Source: an uncultured Candidatus Melainabacteria bacterium
GTDB lineage: Bacteria; Cyanobacteriota; Vampirovibrionia; Gastranaerophilales; Gastranaerophilaceae
NCBI GenBank assembly: GCA_934692665.1
Contig: CAKUUG010000013.1
Span: forward strand, 1-39,816
DNA: 39,816 bases
Direction: 5' to 3'
Below, piece by piece: positions 1 to 9,254 of this stretch. Each line of letters starts with the position of its first letter. Within the stretch, counting starts at the first letter, position 1. Both the position numbers and the translations under genes were made by a program. The notes beneath the pieces were generated by a model. It searched no databases, was not told where the DNA came from, and was given only the letters and a program-made list of their open reading frames with translations.

Positions 1-27
1 TTTTAAATATTATCTGTATAATCTGAT

Positions 28-1488
28 TTATTTGATTACATTATTTAATCTTTCGACAATTTCATCTTTTCCTAAAATTTGAATTGTAGCAACCATATCA
101 GCACCACGAGTTCTTCCGGTAAGTGCAGATCGGATAGCCCACATAGTTTCTTTAGGTTTAAAGCCATTGTTTTCTTTAAAATAAGTTCTCAAATCGCCCA
201 ATTTGTCATGGATTTCTTCTTCATTGTTAAAGTCATAACCTTTAACATCTTCCAAAAACTTTGGAAGGACGATTTTTGCTACTTCACCATCCAGTATTTC
301 TTTTACATCGTCGTATTTTGGTTTTTCAAAGAAATACTGAGTATCATTTACCAAATCTTTTAATAAAGTGATAGGTTCTCTTGTGACTTCTATAATATGT
401 TCAAGTTGTTTTCTTGTGTATTTTGAAGTATCGTAACAAGACAAAAATGGTAAAGCCAAATCAGTCAATTTTGATATATCCATGTGTTTTATGTATTGAC
501 CGTTCATCCAATTTAATTTTTCATATTCAAAAATAGAATTTGAAGATGATACCTCATGGATTCTGAAATCAGCTGCAATTTCGTCTACGTTTTTAATTTC
601 TTGACTATCAGATGGTGCCCATCCTAATAATGCAACAAAGTTCAACAATGCTTCTGTCAAATAACCTTCTTTAATAAAATCTGAAACCGCAGTTGCACCA
701 TGTCTTTTTGACAATTTACTTCTATCAGGTGCTAAAATCATTCCCAAATGTCCAAATTGCGGAATTGGAGCATTAAGAGCTTCGTAAATTAAAATTTGTT
801 TTGGAGTATTTGAAATATGGTCTTCTCCACGAATTACATGAGAAATTTTCATCAACATATCATCGACAACAACAGCGAAGTTGTATGTTGGAGTGCCATT
901 TGATTTCATAATTGCAAAATCACCAATCAAAGATGTGTCAAATTTCAATTCACCTTTGACCATATCATTAAAAACAAGTTCTTTATAAGGAACTTTGAAT
1001 CTGATAGAAGGAACAATACCTTTTGCTCTTAGGGCATCTTTTTCTTCTTTTGTTAAATTCAAACATTTTCTTGAATATTTGTATGGGATTTTCTTTTGTT
1101 CGGCTATTTCGTGTTCTTTGTCCAAATCTTCATTAGAACAAAAACATTCGTAGGCATAACCCATATCTATTAATTTTTGAGCAAATTTTGGATATATATC
1201 GAATCTTTCTGATTGTTTGTATGGCCCATAAGGTCCGCCAACATCCGGCCCTTCATCCCAATTCAGGCCCAGTGCTTTTAAACTGTCAAAAATGTTTTGT
1301 TTAAAAGCTTCAGAAGATCTGTCCAAATCAGTATCTTCAATTCTCAAAACATATTTTCCGCCAACTTTTTTTGCAATAAGATACTTAAAAAGAGAAGTTC
1401 TTGCTGTACCTATGTGCAAATTTCCTGAAGGAGAAGGTGCAATTCTGACTCTGACTTCGTCAAATCCTTTATTTAATAATTCACTCAT
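28..1488 (-). CDS. gltX: Glutamyl-tRNA synthetase
   Basis: Class I aminoacyl-tRNA synthetase that charges tRNA with glutamate in the cytoplasm. The 486-aa length is normal for bacterial GltX. The N-terminus has the class I signature PSPSGNLHIGTAR (about residues 18-30), and the KMSKS-equivalent DRSKLSKRHG lies near residue 255. Other family blocks are IRGEDHISNTPKQ and the WAPSD region, followed by an anticodon-binding helical domain. The start is supported by a GAGGA ribosome-binding site about 8 nt upstream on the minus strand. It is divergent from hom, with about 70 nt between the two starts. In lineages without GlnRS, GltX can be non-discriminating and also make Glu-tRNA(Gln); the sequence alone does not decide this here. 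Confidence 0.97.
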   Translation of the reverse strand: MSELLNKGFDEVRVRIAPSPSGNLHIGTARTSLFKYLIAKKVGGKYVLRIEDTDLDRSSEAFKQNIFDSLKALGLNWDEGPDVGGPYGPYKQSERFDIYPKFAQKLIDMGYAYECFCSNEDLDKEHEIAEQKKIPYKYSRKCLNLTKEEKDALRAKGIVPSIRFKVPYKELVFNDMVKGELKFDTSLIGDFAIMKSNGTPTYNFAVVVDDMLMKISHVIRGEDHISNTPKQILIYEALNAPIPQFGHLGMILAPDRSKLSKRHGATAVSDFIKEGYLTEALLNFVALLGWAPSDSQEIKNVDEIAADFRIHEVSSSNSIFEYEKLNWMNGQYIKHMDISKLTDLALPFLSCYDTSKYTRKQLEHIIEVTREPITLLKDLVNDTQYFFEKPKYDDVKEILDGEVAKIVLPKFLEDVKGYDFNNEEEIHDKLGDLRTYFKENNGFKPKETMWAIRSALTGRTRGADMVATIQILGKDEIVERLNNVIK

Positions 1489-1545
1489 CTTTTTTTCCTC
1501 TTTTTATACATTTTATAAATTTATAGTACAACAAACAAAAGTTTA

Positions 1546-1554
1546 TGCTATTAT
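1546..1554 (+). promoter_or_regulatory. Extended -10 promoter element ahead of hom
   Basis: TGC followed by TATTAT (hexamer at 1549-1554) ends 6 nt before the hom ATG at 1561. No Shine-Dalgarno sequence fits between them, so transcription would begin at or next to the start codon. This is a candidate leaderless promoter. Confidence 0.5.
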
Positions 1555-1560
1555 TTTTTT

Positions 1561-2826
1561 ATGAAAAATAATAAATTAAAAATAGGATTAATCGGCCTTG
1601 GAACAGTAGGCTGCGGAGTTGTCAAAGTACTTGCCAAATACGATGACATAGAAATTGTTAAAGTTTGTGTTAAAAACTTAAACAAAAAAAGAGATATAGA
1701 AGTTAAATCTCTTACAAACGACTCAATGGAATTGGCATTGGATTCAAATATTGATGTAATTGTAGAAGTTGCAGGCGGACTGGAAATTAAAGACACGCTC
1801 ATTACCGCAATGAAAAACGGAAAACACGTAGTTACTGCAAACAAAGAGCTTTTGGCAAAATTTGGAGCAGAAATTTGTGATTGTGCAAGAGAAAACAATG
1901 TAGCTCTTTTGTACGAAGCGGCGGTTGCGGGCGGAATTCCGATTATTATGCCAATAAAACAAAGTTTAAAAGCAAACGACTTCAATTCAGTTGCAGGCAT
2001 CTTGAACGGAACAACGAACTACATTTTAACAAAAATGGAAGAAGAAAATCTATCTTACAAAGAATGCCTCAAAAAAGCTCAAGAATTGGGTTTTGCAGAA
2101 ACTGATCCGACTAATGATGTCGAAGGTTTTGATGCAATGTTCAAAATAGCAATTTTAGCGAACATTGTATTTAACAAAAGAATTGATGTAAACAAAATTT
2201 ACCACGAAGGAATAACAAAAATTTCTTCACTAGACATCCAAATAGCAAATGAATTGGGCTACAAAATAAAACTGATTGCTCAAGCAAAGAAAACCAAAAA
2301 TTGTGACGAACTTGATATCAGAGTTCATCCTATGTTAGTTAAAAAAGAAAATGCTATATCGGAAATCAAAAACGCAACAAATGCGGTTTTGTTGGATGGT
2401 TTTCCTGTAGACAAAGTAATGTTTGTAGGCCCCGGGGCTGGAGAATTTCCGACAGCTTCTTCTGTTGTTGGCGATATTTTGTCAATAAAATCAGAATTTA
2501 ATTACGAAAAAGAAAATATTCTTCCGATGACAGTATGCCATCACAAACAATACGCTATCCAAACAGATATTGAAAACACTACAAATTGTTATTATTTAAG
2601 AATTGAAACCAAAAACCAACTAGGTATAATCGGAAGAATAGGTTGTGCATGTGAAAAATACAAAATCAACTTAGCTTCTGTTGTTCAAAAAGGAATAAAC
2701 AACGATGGCAGTGCTACAATTCTTGTTTTAACAGAAGTTTCAAAAGAAGAAAATATTAACAATATGATTGCTTCTCTTGAAAAAACAGGAGATATCAGAA
2801 TAGTAAATAAAATAAGGGTAATGTAA
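1561..2826 (+). CDS. hom: Homoserine dehydrogenase
   Basis: NAD(P)-dependent reduction of aspartate semialdehyde to homoserine, the branch point to threonine and methionine. The 421-aa protein has an N-terminal Rossmann motif (GLIGLGTVGCGVV, residues 10-22), then the catalytic-domain block AVAGGIPIIMPIK and GILNGTTNYILTKM. A C-terminal ACT-type region (roughly residues 345-421) contains the NQLGIIGRIG stretch. This is the monofunctional long form, usually feedback-inhibited by threonine through the ACT domain. thrC follows after 2 nt, then leuS, so the three form an operon. There is no Shine-Dalgarno before the ATG; a -10-like element sits 6 nt upstream. No homoserine kinase (thrB) lies between hom and thrC. 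Confidence 0.97.
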   Translation: MKNNKLKIGLIGLGTVGCGVVKVLAKYDDIEIVKVCVKNLNKKRDIEVKSLTNDSMELALDSNIDVIVEVAGGLEIKDTLITAMKNGKHVVTANKELLAKFGAEICDCARENNVALLYEAAVAGGIPIIMPIKQSLKANDFNSVAGILNGTTNYILTKMEEENLSYKECLKKAQELGFAETDPTNDVEGFDAMFKIAILANIVFNKRIDVNKIYHEGITKISSLDIQIANELGYKIKLIAQAKKTKNCDELDIRVHPMLVKKENAISEIKNATNAVLLDGFPVDKVMFVGPGAGEFPTASSVVGDILSIKSEFNYEKENILPMTVCHHKQYAIQTDIENTTNCYYLRIETKNQLGIIGRIGCACEKYKINLASVVQKGINNDGSATILVLTEVSKEENINNMIASLEKTGDIRIVNKIRVM

Positions 2827-2828
2827 TT

Positions 2829-3878
2829 ATGTATACTGGATTGATAGAAAAATACAAAAAATATTTGCCTGTGAGTGAAACCACTCCGATTGTTTCGCTG
2901 TGCGAAGGTAATACGCCACTAATAAAAACAAAAAATTTAGCAAAAGCAATAGGAATTGATTGTAATATTTATTTAAAATACGAAGGATTAAACCCTACAG
3001 GAAGTTTTAAAGATAGAGGCATGACAATGGCAGTAACAAAAGCCGTTGAAGAAGGTTCAAATGCAATTATTTGTGCTTCTACAGGAAATACTTCAGCTTC
3101 TGCTGCAGCTTATGCAGCCAGAGCTAAAATAAAATGCTACGTATTAATCCCTGATGGTCATATTGCAATGGGAAAATTATCACAAGCAATGATGTATGGT
3201 GCAAAAGTTATAGCAATAAAGGGCAATTTTGATGAAGCATTAGATAGGGTTCGTGAAATTAGTGCAAAATACCCAATCACACTTGTAAATTCAGTTAATC
3301 CTTATAGAATTGAAGGTCAAAAAACAGGTGCATTTGAAATAGTTGATGCATTGAATGATGCTCCTGATTATCATTTTATTCCTGTTGGAAATGCAGGTAA
3401 TATCACAGCTTACTGGAAGGGTTATAAAGAATATTTTGAAGACAAAAAATGTACAAAATTGCCAAAAATGATGGGAATCCAAGCTTCCGGTGCTGCACCA
3501 ATTGTTTTGGGGCATAAAGTAGATAACCCTGAAACTATTGCAACAGCAATAAGAATAGGTAATCCTGCAAGCTGGAAATACGCAGAAGCAGCCAGAGATG
3601 AATCAAAAGGAACTATTGATATGGTAACCGATGAAGAAATTCTCAGTGCATATAGATTGCTTGCAAGGGAAGAAGGTGTATTTGCCGAACCGGGTTCAAT
3701 TGCTTCCGTTGCAGGACTTATAAAATTAAAAGACAAAATTAAAGAAAAAAGCAATGTTGTTTGTATTTTAACAGGCAATGGTCTAAAAGACCCGACAACA
3801 GCGATAGAACATTCTAATGCAGTTGTACACCATACTACAAGCAAAATCGAAGACATAATAAATATAATTAATGAATAG
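2829..3878 (+). CDS. thrC: Threonine synthase
   Basis: PLP enzyme that converts O-phosphohomoserine to threonine. At 349 aa it belongs to the short threonine synthase group found in cyanobacteria, Gram-positives and Aquifex, not the longer E. coli/yeast type. The PLP-binding lysine is in the motif NPTGSFKDRG (K61). The substrate loop CASTGNTSASAAAYAARA and the phosphate-binding VGNAGNITAYWKGYKEY are intact. It starts 2 nt after the hom stop, indicating translational coupling. Its substrate needs homoserine kinase, which must be encoded elsewhere. Confidence 0.97.
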   Translation: MYTGLIEKYKKYLPVSETTPIVSLCEGNTPLIKTKNLAKAIGIDCNIYLKYEGLNPTGSFKDRGMTMAVTKAVEEGSNAIICASTGNTSASAAAYAARAKIKCYVLIPDGHIAMGKLSQAMMYGAKVIAIKGNFDEALDRVREISAKYPITLVNSVNPYRIEGQKTGAFEIVDALNDAPDYHFIPVGNAGNITAYWKGYKEYFEDKKCTKLPKMMGIQASGAAPIVLGHKVDNPETIATAIRIGNPASWKYAEAARDESKGTIDMVTDEEILSAYRLLAREEGVFAEPGSIASVAGLIKLKDKIKEKSNVVCILTGNGLKDPTTAIEHSNAVVHHTTSKIEDIINIINE

Positions 3879-3888
3879 GGAATAAAAA

Positions 3889-6360
3889 ATGTTAGAAAAA
3901 GAGTACTACCCGCAACAAATCGAGAAAAAGTGGTTTGATATTTGGGAAAAGGAAAATCCTTACAAAGTTGACGACAATAGTCCAAAACCAAAATATTTTG
4001 CTCTATCAATGTTTCCATACCCATCCGGAAAATTGCATATGGGACATGTTAGAAACTACACAATTACAGACGTTGTAGCACGTTTCAAAACAGCACAAGG
4101 CTACAATGTATTGCACCCGATGGGATGGGACAGCTTCGGTTTGCCTGCTGAAAATGCTGCAATTCAACACGGAGCAAACCCAAAACAATGGACTCTGGAT
4201 AATATCGAATATATGAAAGTCCAACTAAAAAAACTCGGACTTTCGGTAGACTGGGATAGAGAAGTAACTACGTGTTTACCTGAATATTACAAGTGGACTC
4301 AGTGGTTATTTTTGCAATTATACAAAAAAGGACTTGCATACAAAAAAACAGCACCTGTTAACTGGTGTGAAAAATGTTCGACAGTTTTAGCAAACGAACA
4401 AGTCATAGACGGAAAATGCTGGAGATGTGATAGCGAAGTTACCAAAAAAAATCTTTCACAATGGTTCTTCAAAATCACAGACTATGCAGAAGAACTTCTT
4501 AAAGACCTCGATAAATTAACAGGTTGGGGCGATAATGTAAAAACTATGCAAGCAAATTGGATAGGAAAATCAAAAGGTACAATTTTAAAATTTAAAGTTG
4601 CAGAATTTGATGATGTCGAAATCCCTGTATATACTACCCGTGCCGATACTGCTTATGGTATAACATATTTGGTTGTTGCACCGGAGTACAAAGATATTGA
4701 AAAACTAACCACGGAAGAAAACAAAGAAAAAGTTAAACAATATCGTGAAAATGCAAAAAAACTTTCTGAAATCGAACGCTTATCAACAGAAAGAATAAAA
4801 ACAGGTACTCCACTAGGCACACACATAATAAATCCTTTTACAGGAAGAAAATGTCCTGTTTGGGTTGCAGACTATGCTTTAGTTGATTATGGCACAGGTG
4901 CTGTTATGGCAGTTCCATATCACGATAGCCGTGACTTTGATTTTGCAAAAAAATACAATCTTCCAATGATTCAAGTAATTGATGGTGATGATTTTGAAAG
5001 TGACAAAGTATATGAAAACAAAGAAAACACTAAACTAATCAACAGTGGCGAATTTAATGGATTAGGATATACTGAAGCTAAACAAAAAATCAGCGAATAC
5101 GCTGTCAAAAACAGCTTTGGTGAATTTAAAACACAATACAGACTTCGTGATTGGTTGATTTCTCGCCAAAGATACTGGGGTGCTCCTATTCCTATCGTAT
5201 ATTGTCCACATTGTGGCGAAGTTGCAGTAGATGAAAAAGATTTACCTGTAATGTTACCAACTGATGTTGATTTTTCAGTACAAGGCAAATCCCCAATCGA
5301 AACCAGTCCAACATTCAAAAAATGTATTTGTCCAAAATGCGGTGCAGAAGCCGTTCGTGATACAGATACAATGGATACTTTTGTTTGTTCCAGCTGGTAT
5401 TATTTGAGATATTCAGATGCAAGAAATTCTGAAAAATGCTTCGACAAAAATCTTGTAAACAAATGGTTGCCTGTCGATCAATATATAGGTGGCATAGAAC
5501 ATGCTATTTTGCATTTATTGTATTCAAGATTTTTTACAAAAGCTCTAAGAGATTGCAATTTGTTAGACTTTGATGAACCATTTACTCATTTGTTAACTCA
5601 AGGTATGGTATTAAAAGATGGCTCAAAAATGTCAAAATCAAAAGGAAATACTGTAGATCCTGATGATATTTACAAAAATTATGGGGCAGATACAGCAAGA
5701 TTGTTTATTTTATCAGATTCACCACCGGCTCGTGATTTTGATTGGACAGATGCCGGAGTTGAAGGATGCTATAAATTTATTTGCAGAATTTATCGCTTAT
5801 TCTCAAAATTCCAAGACAAAATCAATCTGAATTACAACTTCGATATCAATTCTTTATCCAAAAAAGATGAAGATATGGTTAGAGAAGTTCATATTTCAAT
5901 CAAAAAAATTACAAACGACATAGAAAATGAATTTCAATTCAATACTGTAATTTCACGTTATAGAGAATTTACAAATGCAATTTATGAATATACGAAAGAT
6001 GAAAACAATATCAATAACGATGTTTTAAGTTTTGCACTATTAACATTATTAAAACTTGTTTCACCTGTCTGTGTATTTATGGCAGAAGAAATATATTCAT
6101 CTCTTGGTGCAAAAAATTCAATTCACAAAGAAACTTGGCCAAAATATGATGAAAATTTAGCAAAAAAATCAGCGATTACATTAATTGTACAAGTTAATGG
6201 AAAAATTAAAGACAAAATTGAAGCTCAAGATGGTTTGTCTAATGTTGAACTCGAAAATATTGCAAAAGAATCGGAAAAAGTAGCCGAGGCAATAAAAGAT
6301 AAAACTATCGTAAAGACAATTGTTGTCCCAAACAAGCTGGTCAATATAGTTGTTAAATAG
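3889..6360 (+). CDS. leuS: Leucyl-tRNA synthetase
   Basis: Class I synthetase that charges tRNA(Leu); 823 aa, the usual bacterial length. The HIGH motif appears as HMGH at residues 50-53 inside FPYPSGKLHMGH. A zinc-binding cluster (CEKC...CWRC) follows, then the CP1 editing domain with the threonine-rich TTRADT block. DWLISRQRYWG precedes a second zinc-like CPKC set, and KMSKS is intact near residue 579 (KDGSKMSKSKGN). It is the last gene of hom-thrC-leuS, 10 nt after thrC, and is followed immediately by a strong intrinsic terminator. Confidence 0.98.
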   Translation: MLEKEYYPQQIEKKWFDIWEKENPYKVDDNSPKPKYFALSMFPYPSGKLHMGHVRNYTITDVVARFKTAQGYNVLHPMGWDSFGLPAENAAIQHGANPKQWTLDNIEYMKVQLKKLGLSVDWDREVTTCLPEYYKWTQWLFLQLYKKGLAYKKTAPVNWCEKCSTVLANEQVIDGKCWRCDSEVTKKNLSQWFFKITDYAEELLKDLDKLTGWGDNVKTMQANWIGKSKGTILKFKVAEFDDVEIPVYTTRADTAYGITYLVVAPEYKDIEKLTTEENKEKVKQYRENAKKLSEIERLSTERIKTGTPLGTHIINPFTGRKCPVWVADYALVDYGTGAVMAVPYHDSRDFDFAKKYNLPMIQVIDGDDFESDKVYENKENTKLINSGEFNGLGYTEAKQKISEYAVKNSFGEFKTQYRLRDWLISRQRYWGAPIPIVYCPHCGEVAVDEKDLPVMLPTDVDFSVQGKSPIETSPTFKKCICPKCGAEAVRDTDTMDTFVCSSWYYLRYSDARNSEKCFDKNLVNKWLPVDQYIGGIEHAILHLLYSRFFTKALRDCNLLDFDEPFTHLLTQGMVLKDGSKMSKSKGNTVDPDDIYKNYGADTARLFILSDSPPARDFDWTDAGVEGCYKFICRIYRLFSKFQDKINLNYNFDINSLSKKDEDMVREVHISIKKITNDIENEFQFNTVISRYREFTNAIYEYTKDENNINNDVLSFALLTLLKLVSPVCVFMAEEIYSSLGAKNSIHKETWPKYDENLAKKSAITLIVQVNGKIKDKIEAQDGLSNVELENIAKESEKVAEAIKDKTIVKTIVVPNKLVNIVVK

Positions 6361-6362
6361 TT

Positions 6363-6392
6363 AAAAAACGCCGAATGTTCGGCGTTTTTTTT
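6363..6392 (+). terminator. Intrinsic terminator after leuS
   Basis: A GC-rich stem (cgccgaa / ttcggcg, 6369-6375 and 6378-6384) with a tight loop is flanked by an A-run and followed by eight T. It begins 2 nt after the leuS stop and closes the operon. Confidence 0.92.
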
Positions 6393-6418
6393 GAAATTAT
6401 ATTAAATAGTTATTTTAT

Positions 6419-6607
6419 TTACGATTTTGGAAGAATATATTCGCAATTGGCAACTTTTAGCCCATCAATAACTTCGATATTATTTATTTTTATTTGAGAA
6501 TTTCTTGGAAGCAAATATTCATTATTACCACCAAATACACCTTTCGTACCTTTTGGCAAACGTATCCTCGTTAAAACACCATCGTCCTCTTTTAGAAGCA
6601 ACAACAT
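6419..6607 (-). pseudogene. ADP-ribosyltransferase C-terminal remnant (62 codons)
   Basis: A short reading frame whose residues 17-45 resemble the C-terminal strand region of ADP-ribosyltransferase exoenzyme-like domains (including those fused to phage MuF proteins). The visible parts are RLPKGTKGVFGG followed by NEYLLPRNSQIKI. In the family the E before xLLPR is the catalytic glutamate of the ARTT loop, and here that E is present. The first acidic residue of the usual E-x-E is Asn. The N-terminal NAD-binding arginine and STS parts are absent. The frame opens only at a TAA at 6626-6628, 5 nt from the 3' end of tRNA-Pro, and there is no ribosome-binding site. It looks like a fragment left beside the tRNA. 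A functional small protein is less likely but not excluded. Confidence 0.5.
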
Positions 6608-6632
6608 ATAAACAAATCTAACAAATTAAAAA

Positions 6633-6706
6633 TCGGGATGACAGGATTTGAACCTGCGACCCCCTCGTCCCAAGCGAGGTACGCTACCAAACTGCGCTAC
6701 ATCCCG
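6633..6706 (-). tRNA. tRNA-Pro (anticodon UGG)
   Basis: A complete 74-nt cloverleaf on the minus strand. The acceptor stem CGGGATG pairs with CATCCCG, the D-arm is GCGCAG...GGTAGCGT, and the anticodon stem CCTCG/CGAGG encloses loop CTTGGGA. The T-arm GCAGG-TTCAAAT-CCTGT and discriminator A are present. The anticodon UGG reads CCA (and by wobble other CCN). CCA is not encoded, so CCA-adding enzyme is needed. Confidence 0.95.
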
Positions 6707-6798
6707 AAAATATAAGACTTGCTAGTAAATAATACCAACAACAAAAATTAATGTCAATAGATTGACGAAAAAAAATTTAAATAGATAATAGTATTATT

Positions 6799-7803
6799 AT
6801 GGAATATAAAAATGCATTGTTTATCAACTATGGAGGAATCGGGGATGAGATTTTATTTCTTCCGACATTAGTTGCTTTTAAGGAAAAATATCCGGATTCA
6901 AAAATAACTCTTGCACTCGAAAATCGTTCAAAAAGCATTAAAGATTTAACTTCGGTAATAGATGAGACGATTAGCGTAGATATAAAAGCAAAAGGCATCA
7001 AAAAATATTTTAATGTTTTGGATTTTATCTTTAAGACACGAACAAAAAATTTTGATTGCGTGATATCTAGCGGAAAAAATCCCCTTGTTGCTGTTATTTT
7101 ATTTTTAACAGGAATAAAAGAAAGAATAGGATATAAATCAAAGAGCGATTTTCTTTTAACAAAAAAAGTCCCTATAAACGAAAATCAATATGCGGCAAAA
7201 ATGTACTTTGACCTTGTTTTTCCGATAACAAACGCACAATTTAAAAACCCTACTATTAACATTCCTGAAGATATGAAACTTCCAAAAGAATTAGAGAATG
7301 AAGAATACATATGCATCCATTCAGGTGTTTCAAAAATGTCAATTTCAAAAAATATATTTAAGTGTCCGGATTTAGTTTTTTGGAACAAATTAATAGAAGG
7401 TCTTTTAGAAAAAGAAAAAAAAGTCGTACTTTTGGGAACAAAAGACGATGAAGAATTGGTTAACAAAATTTTAGAAAACAGAAAAATAAAAGAACACAAA
7501 AATTTCATCAATTTTTTCAACAAAACAAAAAATATTATGGAAATGGCACTTATTATGCAAAAATCAAAATCTGTAATTTGTGTTGATAGTGCCCCACTTC
7601 ATGTTGCAGTTGGAGTAAATGCCAATACGTTTGCTATCTTTGGGCCAACAAATGACGAAAAATTAATACCAAAAAGCAATAATATGAAGTTAATTTCAAA
7701 TAGTTGCAATTGTAGACCATGTTTGTGGCACAAAAGACAATTCAACTGTGAAAATTCAAAATGTCTAGACATAAACCCTGAATTGATTTTAGAAAATATT
7801 TAG
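6799..7803 (+). CDS. Glycosyltransferase family 9 (heptosyltransferase-like)
   Basis: GT9-type sugar transferase, likely acting on lipopolysaccharide core or another surface glycan at the inner membrane face. The N-terminal GGIGDEILFLPTLVAFKEKYP matches the GT9 opening motif, and the C-terminal half carries DSAPLHVAVGVNANTFAIFGPTN, the nucleotide-sugar-binding signature. The C-terminus has the typical cysteine set (CNCRPC...C...C). It is 334 aa, near the family norm. It is a single gene, not in a visible glycan cluster, and its last 4 nt overlap the convergent M14 peptidase gene. No Shine-Dalgarno is evident; a GATAAT element lies 9 nt before the ATG. Acceptor and sugar cannot be assigned from sequence. 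Confidence 0.88.
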   Translation: MEYKNALFINYGGIGDEILFLPTLVAFKEKYPDSKITLALENRSKSIKDLTSVIDETISVDIKAKGIKKYFNVLDFIFKTRTKNFDCVISSGKNPLVAVILFLTGIKERIGYKSKSDFLLTKKVPINENQYAAKMYFDLVFPITNAQFKNPTINIPEDMKLPKELENEEYICIHSGVSKMSISKNIFKCPDLVFWNKLIEGLLEKEKKVVLLGTKDDEELVNKILENRKIKEHKNFINFFNKTKNIMEMALIMQKSKSVICVDSAPLHVAVGVNANTFAIFGPTNDEKLIPKSNNMKLISNSCNCRPCLWHKRQFNCENSKCLDINPELILENI

Positions 7804-8396
7804 TAACTATTTTCTAAATATTCAAATAACTTTTGAAATTTTTCATTTAAGATTTCAATGTCTTCATTTTCGTCAATTTCTATTGTGACAGTTGGAATTT
7901 TTCTTTCTACGCCACAATAAGTTCCAAAACTGCCAGGGGTTGGATAGCCTATGTCGTTTGTGATTTTGTAATTAAGAAATTTTTGTATTTCGATTGACAA
8001 ATCTTGTGCAGGACCATCGTAATTTATTACTTTGTATGGAGAATGGATTGTGATAATAGCGTCGAATTTGTTTTTGTTCAATAAATCAACTAAAAACTTT
8101 GTTTCAGCTTCACTATTTGGTTCATTTCCTCCAAAGTAATCATCGTTTTTACTCTTTTGCCAATTTTTTGTTGGAAAATTTCTGTTTAAATCAACATTGT
8201 TCAGATTTGTTCTTTTGTTTGATTTGTTTAGTCTGGGGATAAAATAAATAAGATTTTTTTGTGGATTTTTAGCATTTTTTAAATAAGAATTTATAAAATA
8301 CTCACCTTGGAATTCATCTCCATGAAAAACTCCAATTATGAGAAGTTTTTTATCATAATTGGAGATATTTCTTTTAATTAATTTTATATCGCACAT
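7800..8396 (-). CDS. M14-family zinc carboxypeptidase (MpaA-like)
   Basis: Small (198 aa) M14 metallopeptidase related to murein peptide amidase MpaA, which removes diaminopimelate from murein tripeptide. Zinc ligands H25 and E28 are in the motif VFHGDEFQGE, the substrate-binding arginines are in DLNRNFP (about residues 69-75), the third ligand is in TIHSP, and the catalytic Glu is in VTIEID near the C-terminus. No signal peptide is visible, so a cytoplasmic role in peptidoglycan recycling is plausible. The gene starts 1 nt after the stop of the upstream RpaB-like regulator and probably shares its transcript. Related aspartoacylase-type enzymes are the main alternative. Confidence 0.82.
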   Translation of the reverse strand: MCDIKLIKRNISNYDKKLLIIGVFHGDEFQGEYFINSYLKNAKNPQKNLIYFIPRLNKSNKRTNLNNVDLNRNFPTKNWQKSKNDDYFGGNEPNSEAETKFLVDLLNKNKFDAIITIHSPYKVINYDGPAQDLSIEIQKFLNYKITNDIGYPTPGSFGTYCGVERKIPTVTIEIDENEDIEILNEKFQKLFEYLENSY

Positions 8397-8397
8397 T

Positions 8398-9144
8398 TTA
8401 GCCTATTCTTTGAAACATATAACCGATTCCACGAGCAGTCAAGATAAGTTCAGGATTGGTTGGATCTGTTTCCAATTTTGAACGAAGTCTTGAAATATGA
8501 ACATCAACCACACGGGTATCAATTCTATGATCAGCCGGATAAGACCAAACATGTTGAAGAATATCGTTTCTAGAATATGCAGTACCAGAATTATTAACAA
8601 GCAATTCTAACAAACTAAATTCCATGCCCGTCAATCTAATTCTTTCGTTTTTGCGGTAAACTTGTCTTCTTGCTGTATCAATTTTAATATTTCCGGTTGT
8701 AATAACATTTTTTGTTGTTTTTCCGGTTGGAACTGTAACATCTTTGCTTACTGTTCTTCTTAAAACAGCTTTTACACGAGCTTCCAGTTCTTTTGGGCTG
8801 AATGGTTTTATTACATAATCGTCAGCACCCAATTCAAGCCCTGTGATTCTTTCTGATACATCACCCAATGCAGTCAAAATTATAATCGGAACATCAGAAA
8901 CACGTCTGATTTCTCTGGTTACGCCATAACCGTCCATTTTCGGCATCATAACGTCCAATATAACAATGTCGGGATTTGTTTTGTTAAACAAATCAACAGC
9001 TTCTTCACCGTCTTCTGCAGTAACTACGCTGTATCCTGCCATTTTTAAACGAGTTTCTAAAATTCTTCTAATGCTTGCTTCGTCATCTACAACTAAGATT
9101 TTTTGTTTGGAATCGGTTTGCTCACCTTGGATATCTTTAGTCAT
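8398..9144 (-). CDS. RpaB/Ycf27-like OmpR-family response regulator
   Basis: DNA-binding two-component regulator, 248 aa. The receiver domain (about residues 15-128) has acidic pocket D20/D21, phospho-acceptor D64 in VILDVMMPKMDG, T91 and K113. The winged-helix domain (about 145-245) includes GMEFSLLELLVNNSG and the recognition region DHRIDTRVVDVHISRLRSKLE. The overall sequence resembles cyanobacterial RpaB, which controls stress and light-dependent genes; in a non-photosynthetic relative the targets would differ. A GGAAGAG ribosome-binding site precedes the ATG. No kinase is adjacent; an M14 peptidase gene follows in the same direction. Confidence 0.9.
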   Translation of the reverse strand: MTKDIQGEQTDSKQKILVVDDEASIRRILETRLKMAGYSVVTAEDGEEAVDLFNKTNPDIVILDVMMPKMDGYGVTREIRRVSDVPIIILTALGDVSERITGLELGADDYVIKPFSPKELEARVKAVLRRTVSKDVTVPTGKTTKNVITTGNIKIDTARRQVYRKNERIRLTGMEFSLLELLVNNSGTAYSRNDILQHVWSYPADHRIDTRVVDVHISRLRSKLETDPTNPELILTARGIGYMFQRIG

Positions 9145-9254
9145 TATCTCTTCCTTACTAACTTATATTAATATCTATTACAAAATGTTTATTTTTTTAA
9201 ACTAATATTAACATAAATTAATTTTTTTTGCAAAAACAAATCTTAGAAAATATT

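Noticed and set aside
1551..2000. 149-codon minus-strand open frame inside hom
   Set aside because: It is the antisense shadow of a strong coding frame with complete homoserine dehydrogenase motifs; low-complexity hydrophobic translation.
3422..4024. 200-codon minus-strand open frame across thrC/leuS
   Set aside because: It spans two well-supported genes in antisense and has no family resemblance or ribosome-binding site.
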